Positions 58,947 to 64,000 of a stretch of DNA of 64,000 bases are shown here, one piece after another (positions within the stretch are counted from its first letter, which is position 1; each line of letters starts with the position of its first letter). The stretch spans positions 1 to 64,000 of the forward strand of contig CAIYIS010000076.1 of the NCBI GenBank assembly GCA_903926385.1, written 5' to 3'. The DNA comes from an uncultured Bacteroidota bacterium. GTDB taxonomy: Bacteria > Bacteroidota > Bacteroidia > 2-12-FULL-35-15. The notes below the pieces were generated by a model. It had not been told where the DNA came from. It worked only from the letters and a program-made list of their open reading frames with translations, and did no database searches. The translations under genes and the position numbers were made by a program.

Positions 58947-59486
58947 TCAGGAAGATTTTTCGGCTTCGAAAAATTCTTTCTGAGCGAATTTATTTACCCA
59001 AATTATCCATAGCATAAATATATATGCGTAAATTATAATTGTGAAGGTATAGGTGTGATTAAATTCGGTTAAAGCCCTACTATGCGTATCTATAATTGCA
59101 AGACAGGCAAGTCGTAATACATTTATCAGTTCTATGGAAATTATTCCTAAAGCTATATAAACTGTTTTGTATCTCCAATTTCCTTTATAGGACACAATAA
59201 AACCTGTAAATAAAGCGAAAAGAACGATCCCGTTGCAGCTGTCGCCTATCCACAGTCCTCCACTTCCGTCTATTCCTATCAATCTGTCAGCACCTGTAAA
59301 AACACTGTAATTGAGTAATTCGAGCAACCACTTTAATACCGAAACGGTAATATCAATTACAAATAAATCTACCGTTTCCATTGGGTGTATCCACCAATAG
59401 TAAAGCAAATACCATGAAATATAAAAGAGGAAAATAAAAATTAAAAATCTAACACTTGGGTTTTTAAGTAAGCGGACATCTTTCAT
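58947..59486 (-). CDS. Exosortase-family membrane protein
   Basis: The product has 179 residues with about five transmembrane helices. The exosortase/archaeosortase catalytic triad is visible: Cys84 in GDSCNGIVLFALFTGFI, Arg125 in INVLRLACLA and His144 in FNHTYTFTIIIYAYIF. It is shorter than proteobacterial EpsH, like the compact Bacteroidota exosortases. It would cleave and anchor a small protein carrying a short C-terminal signal. Its neighbour upstream on the same strand encodes just such a protein with a PID-containing C-terminus. It is convergent with rluD, with a 1-bp gap. Confidence 0.88.
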   Translation of the reverse strand: MKDVRLLKNPSVRFLIFIFLFYISWYLLYYWWIHPMETVDLFVIDITVSVLKWLLELLNYSVFTGADRLIGIDGSGGLWIGDSCNGIVLFALFTGFIVSYKGNWRYKTVYIALGIISIELINVLRLACLAIIDTHSRALTEFNHTYTFTIIIYAYIFMLWIIWVNKFAQKEFFEAEKSS

Positions 59487-59500
59487 ATATTACAAAAAAA

Positions 59501-59526
59501 GAATCCCTTAAGCGGGATTCTTTTTT
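59501..59526. terminator. Terminator or attenuator between PID-CTERM and exosortase genes
   Basis: The stem GAATCCC-TTAAGC-GGGATTC has A and T runs on the two sides and overlaps the last codons of the PID-CTERM gene. It may allow the substrate to be made in excess over the enzyme. Confidence 0.8.
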
Positions 59527-59741
59527 GCAAGATCATACATTTTTTTACCACCAAAAGCAGCTCCTGCAATTAACAGGAAACTTACTCCACTGTCAATGGG
59601 GACAGGACATGGAGGGAATGGCCCTCCGCAAGGTTTAGCATGTCCCATTCCTCCACCCATTCCGGCAAAAGTATTAGTTACAAACAATGGTGAGCAAATT
59701 AGAATAAGTGTTATTGAAATTTTAACTAGCTTTTTTTTCAT
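59508..59741 (-). CDS. Small PID-CTERM-type exosortase substrate
   Basis: The product has 77 residues: a signal peptide (about 1-26, ending NTFA), a short Gly/Met/Pro/Cys segment (GMGGGMGHAKPCGGPFPPCP), and a C-terminal tripartite signal VPIDSG, hydrophobic VSFLLIAGAAFGG, and basic KKMYDLAKK. The PID motif, hydrophobic stretch and basic end match the PID-CTERM sorting signals known in Bacteroidota. The mature protein between the two signals would be only about 25 residues. It lies 21 bp before the exosortase gene, with a hairpin in between. Its biological role is not known. Confidence 0.85.
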   Translation of the reverse strand: MKKKLVKISITLILICSPLFVTNTFAGMGGGMGHAKPCGGPFPPCPVPIDSGVSFLLIAGAAFGGKKMYDLAKKNPA

Positions 59742-59781
59742 GACTTAAGATTTTGGAATGATAAATGTTTTTGATAAAATA

Positions 59782-62193
59782 TTATTTCACAAACTTTTTA
59801 ACTACTGTACCATACGAAGACTCAATCTTCACTAGATACATACCTGCGAAACCATCGGGTAAGCTTACGTTTACAGTCTGATTGTAGGCCTCAACATTTA
59901 TTACATCTGTAATGGTTTGGCCTAACATATTTGTTAAACTTATAGTTGTATTAGTAGATTCTCCGTAATTAAAATTAATCGTGTTACCTTGTAAAATAGG
60001 TAGTATTTCAACCGAATTTGTAGTGTTCGCTCCCATACCTGAAGAAGCTAGAGATTTGCAACTTCCGGATTTACTGAAATGAATAATGAATCGATTTTCA
60101 TTGTCCCCTGCATTTATTCTGAATGCATATGTTGGGTTGGCACTTAAATCTACTGTTGTGTTAAGTAATTTATCCTCTAGTTTAACGCAAGTAAAATCAT
60201 TTAAAAAATCAAAACCTTTTGCATCAATTCTGTAATATCCTGAAATACCTACAGTGGTGGCAAGCGGCATGTTGTAGGTTTCGTCATTACTGTTAAAAAC
60301 ATTGATAACAGAGTTAATTCCATCAATAGTCGAGTAAATTTCTGGTGCAGATTTTAATGGGCTTTTTCTGAACATATGATCTTTTCCAGCATCATATCCG
60401 TCAGTAGCATCATTTGAATTGCTCACTTTTAACGTGTGATTATAAGATATAGATTTATCACAGTTCGATAACTTTAATGTAAAGTATTGATCATCTAGTG
60501 CAGAACGAAGAGAACTGTTTGTAGCTGCTGTTTTGGCACTTTCATTAACATGTAAGGTTGCACCTGCACTTAGGGTATATACCCAAAACCCTTGAGAGGA
60601 GCCTATAACTGTTCCTGCTCCGTAATTGGTGTAGGAGCCTGCAGTCCAGTCATACATATCAATAGTTGGATCCAAGTTGGATGATGCTGCAAGAACTGAA
60701 CTCCAAGAGATGCTCGAAGCAAAAGGATTTCCAACAAGGTTTGAACTTCCACTCGGGTAAGGAGCTGTATAACTGATTAAACTGCTTAAATTTTGATCAC
60801 CTTGATTGGGAATACCAATTGTATTCATAGTAATATTTGGAATAGCTGAATAGGTAAAATCATTTGATAAGTATACCTCATAGCCGACCCCTGGATTTAA
60901 TACAGTTGAAGAAGAGGTTACAGGGTTAAGGTTGTTTGAAGGTTCGTCCCAAGCAAAAGCAGAGCATTGTTGCAAAGGAGGATTGTAAATGTAGCTAATA
61001 GCAGGCAACTCATTATCCCAATCTACAAAAGTTGTTGTTTGAACTGGTGAAGAAAGGTCTGACCATGTTGTGTCACGAGCGGTTATAAATCGTTCAATAA
61101 TAAAATCTCCACTAATAGTACTTCCTGGCGTGATTGGAGCAATACGAGCAGTTCGACTAGCAGAGGATGCTAATGTGAAGCTAGACCCATTAGAATTAAT
61201 GTTTCCTTGTGACATTGTTAAAACGTCTTTGATTGAATAGGCCCCCGAAGAAACAGAAACACCAACTCCTGAATTATTAATTGCTAGTTGCTCAAAAGAA
61301 GTAGTACCCGTTCCGGAAAGAGTTTGTGCAACGGAACCATTAAATGTTACAACATGAGAAAGACTTGGAGAAAAAGAACCGTTTTTCACCCAATTACCAG
61401 CAAGAGAAATATCATAATTATTTGCGTTCAATGTAGCACCGGCATTTACTGTGATGTTTCCTGTACAAACAAGGTTTTGTTGAAGTGATTTTGTGCCAGA
61501 ACCACCAGAAATCGTAAGGTTTGAATAGTTAGAACCAGCCATAGGTTTTGGAACTAATCCAGTGACATAATTTAAAATTACAGTATTATTTGCAGGAGAT
61601 GGGTCAAATAATCCTGCGGCTGTAACAAAACCATTGATGGTTAAAGTTAATGTAGAACCAGAACCATTAATCCATTTTGAAGTAGCTGTTAAAAGTGAGG
61701 TACCCAAAGTAAAATTCCCTAAATTTGTAACAATTTTTCCTGCAGCAAGCTGAGTAACAGAACTTAATTTTGAAATAACTGATGAACTAGAAATGGTTCT
61801 ATTGGAGGCAAAATAATAACGTACAGTAGGCGCAGTTGTACCAGTAACTGTAAGAAATGCTCCTACTCCTGGACCAGTAAATTGAATTTGTCCTGTTCCT
61901 TTTTCTAGTCCCGTAGGGTTAAGTGTATAGTTATTAAGAACACTCAAAAACACGTTGGCTAACCATTGAATAGTCCCAGATACAACAAGGTTTCTACATG
62001 ATGCTGCTCCAGAAATTGTAACCGTATGTCCAGATAAAATTGTTAAGTCATCTCCTCCTCCTGGAATTCCAGCAGGTGACCATGTGGTTGGGTCTGTCCA
62101 ACTTGTCCCCACCCCTGTGGAGACACGAACAATTCCAAAAGAACTTAGCGAAAGGCTTAGTGAAAGGATGCTTAGAATAATTATCTTTTTCAT
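59782..62193 (-). CDS. Large T9SS type A cargo protein
   Basis: The product has 803 residues. A signal peptide (about 1-20) is followed by the Bacteroidota module TGVGTSWTDPTTWSPAGIPGGGDDLTILSGHTVTISGAASCRNLVVSGTI, which resembles extracellular beta-helix or G8-like starts. Long S/T/N/G-rich beta-repeats come next. The C-terminal sorting domain (about 715-803) has EILPILQGNTINFNYGE, ISLTNMLGQTITDV and VNVSLPDGFAGMYLVKIESSYGTVVKKFVK, the type A pattern. It would be exported by T9SS. It is the first gene of a minus-strand group with the PID-CTERM and exosortase genes (40-bp gap). The function is unknown, and adhesion is a guess. Confidence 0.85.
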   Translation of the reverse strand: MKKIIILSILSLSLSLSSFGIVRVSTGVGTSWTDPTTWSPAGIPGGGDDLTILSGHTVTISGAASCRNLVVSGTIQWLANVFLSVLNNYTLNPTGLEKGTGQIQFTGPGVGAFLTVTGTTAPTVRYYFASNRTISSSSVISKLSSVTQLAAGKIVTNLGNFTLGTSLLTATSKWINGSGSTLTLTINGFVTAAGLFDPSPANNTVILNYVTGLVPKPMAGSNYSNLTISGGSGTKSLQQNLVCTGNITVNAGATLNANNYDISLAGNWVKNGSFSPSLSHVVTFNGSVAQTLSGTGTTSFEQLAINNSGVGVSVSSGAYSIKDVLTMSQGNINSNGSSFTLASSASRTARIAPITPGSTISGDFIIERFITARDTTWSDLSSPVQTTTFVDWDNELPAISYIYNPPLQQCSAFAWDEPSNNLNPVTSSSTVLNPGVGYEVYLSNDFTYSAIPNITMNTIGIPNQGDQNLSSLISYTAPYPSGSSNLVGNPFASSISWSSVLAASSNLDPTIDMYDWTAGSYTNYGAGTVIGSSQGFWVYTLSAGATLHVNESAKTAATNSSLRSALDDQYFTLKLSNCDKSISYNHTLKVSNSNDATDGYDAGKDHMFRKSPLKSAPEIYSTIDGINSVINVFNSNDETYNMPLATTVGISGYYRIDAKGFDFLNDFTCVKLEDKLLNTTVDLSANPTYAFRINAGDNENRFIIHFSKSGSCKSLASSGMGANTTNSVEILPILQGNTINFNYGESTNTTISLTNMLGQTITDVINVEAYNQTVNVSLPDGFAGMYLVKIESSYGTVVKKFVK

Positions 62194-62216
62194 AGTTGTA
62201 AAATTAATTTATTGCA

Positions 62217-62224
62217 CAAATATA
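62217..62224 (-). promoter_or_regulatory. -7 box for the T9SS/PID-CTERM/exosortase group
   Basis: On the minus strand this reads TATATTTG, an exact TAnnTTTG match, 24 bp before the ATG at 62193. No clear -33 TTG was found. Confidence 0.5.
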
Positions 62225-62317
62225 AAAATATTTTTTCGAATAAAAGTTTTTTTTTGCCCTTAAAATTTAATCTGCGACCAAACGGTTAATAAGAATGAGG
62301 TTTGCAGCAATGATTGT

Positions 62318-62878
62318 TCATAATATACTTGTTAATTCTTTACTTAGCGGACTTACGGAAGAGGATAACATGGCAATTAATTCCCCTGTTTCAGAGATAA
62401 TAAACTTGGTAAAATTCCATTTTGGTTTATCATCATTCCATCCATTTTCACTTTTAGTGGTCAACCAATGGTAAATTGGATTCTGATTTACACCTATTAC
62501 ATCTGACTTTTCTTGTATCTGAAAAGATACTCCATAGTTTACTTCACAAAAACTTTGAATAGATTTGTTGTCACTTTTTTCTTGTTCACCAAAATTGTTT
62601 GATGGAAATCCAATGATATATAAATTGCTTTTGTGGGCTTGATACAAAGTTTCTAATTCTTCGTACTGAGGAGTGAATCCGCATTTGGATGCAGTATTTA
62701 CAATCAACACTTTTTTGCCTTTCAGTTGAGAAAACGGAAAGTCTTTGCCATCAATGGTTCTGAATTGAAAATCGTAAAACGATTTTGAATCTTTTGACAA
62801 TTCAATGTTTGCTGGGCGCTTACTTATTTTTTTTGGATAAAAAACTTTCAGCAGATTATAAAGGAGTTTGGATGCCAT
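62318..62878 (-). CDS. Glutathione peroxidase (cysteine form)
   Basis: The product has 186 residues. The peroxidatic Cys66 lies in VNTASKCGFTPQY, with Gln99 in FPSNNFGEQE and Trp154 in KPKWNFTKF completing the catalytic tetrad with Asn155. It is a cysteine rather than selenocysteine enzyme; bacterial members often use thioredoxin to reduce peroxides. The first 25 residues (LLYNLLKVFYPKKI) are an extra hydrophobic/basic stretch that could be a poor signal or membrane-binding segment. It lies 8 bp downstream of the helicase gene on the same strand. Confidence 0.93.
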   Translation of the reverse strand: MASKLLYNLLKVFYPKKISKRPANIELSKDSKSFYDFQFRTIDGKDFPFSQLKGKKVLIVNTASKCGFTPQYEELETLYQAHKSNLYIIGFPSNNFGEQEKSDNKSIQSFCEVNYGVSFQIQEKSDVIGVNQNPIYHWLTTKSENGWNDDKPKWNFTKFIISETGELIAMLSSSVSPLSKELTSIL

Positions 62879-62886
62879 AAATTGGT

Positions 62887-64000
62887 TTAGTCAATAATAA
62901 TAAGTTTTGCAAACTTAAGGAGCAATTGCTTTTGCCCTACACCTTCGAAAAATACTGTTGCTTTATTATTCGGAAAATCTCCTTCCATGTTTATTACTTT
63001 TCCGTTTCCGAACCTTTCGTGAGAGACATTCATTCCTACCTGAAGTTTACGAAGACTTTCGGTATCAAAATCGGAAGTGGTTTTATTAGCTGTATTCACT
63101 TTTACCAGTTTTTTTCCTATAACAGGTCGAGGTGTAAAAGTTTCTCTTGGCTTACCTGTATTCAATTTTGCTTTGGCCGGATACATGGAGTCTCCAAACA
63201 ATCGGCCGGAGTTTTCCTGAGGTAATTCTACATACTTCTCGTCTAATTCTTCAATAAATCTGCTGGGTTCGCTATAGATTAAGTTTCCCCATTTATATCT
63301 GCTGGTGGAGTAGGAGAGGGTCACTCGTTTTTCGGCTCGTGTTATCGCTACATAAAACAATCGTCTTTCTTCTTCCAAGTCGGCTCTGTCGGTGAGCGAC
63401 ATTTGAGAAGGAAATAAATTCTCTTCCAATCCTACAATATATACATAAGGAAACTCCAGTCCTTTGGCGGCATGTATGGTCATTAGGGTAACCTTGTTTT
63501 TATCTTCTTCTTTTTCCGAATTCTTATCAGCATCTGTAAGCAGAGCGATATCCTGCATAAATACATCCAAAGTAGGTTCTTTGGTTATTGCGGGTTGATT
63601 GTCTTGGTTAGCGGTTTCTTCATTCTGAAAAAGCGGTTCGATTTTTAATTCTTCTTGCGTATTTTTTTCTTCTGTTTCCGTTACTTCATCAGCCACCAGG
63701 TCACCAAAATCTTTTTCATCAATTTCGCTGTCCGAAAATTCTTTTATACCATTGAGCAACTCCTGAATGTTTTCGTGACGGCTTACACCTTCGGGCGATT
63801 TGTCGGCATATAAGTCGCGAAGAATGCCGCAGTGAACAGCGATGTGATTAGCCAAATCAAAAGCATTTTGATAATACAACATAGCCGAAAAACTTTTTAT
63901 CATGGCTGCAAATTCATCCACTTTAGCTTTTGCTCCCGAATTTAAACCAATATTAAATTCATTGATATTTTCTATCACTTTCCAAAGCGAAATGTTGTGG
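62887..64000 (-). CDS. UvrD/PcrA-type DNA helicase, 3' part (5' end beyond the window)
   Basis: The frame is open to the right window edge and the first visible residues (HNISLWKVIENI) are internal protein, so the start lies outside. The visible 370 residues are the C-terminal part of an SF1A helicase. Motif V is in VTLMTIHAAKGLEFPYVYIVGLEENLFPS and motif VI in LEEERRLFYVAITRAEKRVTLSYS. A PcrA-type C-terminal Tudor-like segment ends the protein (VGMNVSHERFGNGKVINMEGDFPNNKATVFFEGVGQKQLLLKFAKL). It unwinds DNA in repair and replication restart. An acidic insertion (about residues 78-130) is D/E-rich. Confidence 0.93.
   Translation of the reverse strand, partial: HNISLWKVIENINEFNIGLNSGAKAKVDEFAAMIKSFSAMLYYQNAFDLANHIAVHCGILRDLYADKSPEGVSRHENIQELLNGIKEFSDSEIDEKDFGDLVADEVTETEEKNTQEELKIEPLFQNEETANQDNQPAITKEPTLDVFMQDIALLTDADKNSEKEEDKNKVTLMTIHAAKGLEFPYVYIVGLEENLFPSQMSLTDRADLEEERRLFYVAITRAEKRVTLSYSTSRYKWGNLIYSEPSRFIEELDEKYVELPQENSGRLFGDSMYPAKAKLNTGKPRETFTPRPVIGKKLVKVNTANKTTSDFDTESLRKLQVGMNVSHERFGNGKVINMEGDFPNNKATVFFEGVGQKQLLLKFAKLIIID

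Noticed and set aside
1-64000. tRNA or rRNA genes
   Set aside because: No rRNA motifs were noticed and no cloverleaf-like segment with a CCA-proximal GTTCRANNC box was recognised by eye; a covariance-model search would be needed to exclude tRNAs.

Overview
The window looks like chromosomal DNA of an uncultured or little-studied member of the Bacteroidota. The evidence is AT-rich DNA, promoters of the form TTG-N19-TAnnTTTG with little Shine-Dalgarno signal, type IX secretion (T9SS) C-terminal sorting domains, a PorV-like outer-membrane protein, a CarboxypepD_reg/TonB receptor, an exosortase with a PID-CTERM-like substrate, and WG-repeat and PASTA proteins typical of the phylum. No rRNA, tRNA, CRISPR array or transposase was found.

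Layout. 1-2.3 kb: a two-gene accessory module (secreted trypsin-like protease plus coiled-coil membrane protein) flanked by a 16-bp inverted repeat. 2.6-4.3 kb: locus A, a LuxR-type HTH protein, a 10-unit 21-bp tandem array and an unrecognised two-domain protein. 4.3-6.9 kb: nicotinamide riboside salvage (PnuC and a NadR-type kinase), a ThiE/TenI-like protein and a GGGP synthase. 7-9.5 kb: WG-repeat protein and ahcY. 9.6-20 kb: a Rieske-like lipoprotein, a frameshifted small basic protein, then a TonB receptor / giant secreted protein / PorV trio. 20-22.4 kb: greA, a HIT protein and carA. 22.6-33.4 kb: minus-strand spc-alpha ribosomal operon from rpmC to rplQ, with secY, map, infA, rpmJ and rpoA. 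The S10 half that normally precedes rpmC is absent and a canonical promoter sits directly before rpmC.

34-51.3 kb holds parts of an anaerobic acyl-CoA module: an ADP-forming acyl-CoA synthetase, an HgdB/BcrC-type dehydratase subunit, a ketopantoate-reductase-like/HgdC-activator fusion, and a thiolase. Between the second and third of these lies a 10.5-kb block. It contains a TetR-controlled RND efflux operon and locus B (LytTR protein, unrecognised two-domain protein, 12-unit 21-bp array), which resembles locus A in design. 51.4-64 kb: a small membrane protein, a decayed FISUMP-type gene, secreted proteins, PASTA protein and rluD, the exosortase/PID-CTERM pair beside a T9SS protein, glutathione peroxidase, and the 3' part of a UvrD/PcrA helicase.

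Two signals are not explained by the genes. First, many intergenic spacers are built from diverged heptamers in strict 7-bp register. The word differs from spacer to spacer, and several spacers are mirrored so that they can fold into long imperfect hairpins. Second, the two 21-bp arrays share a GTTG...TTC unit skeleton and each sits beside a DNA-binding protein and a helical-plus-beta protein without signal peptide. These and the reductase-activator fusion are the best candidates for undescribed biology here.
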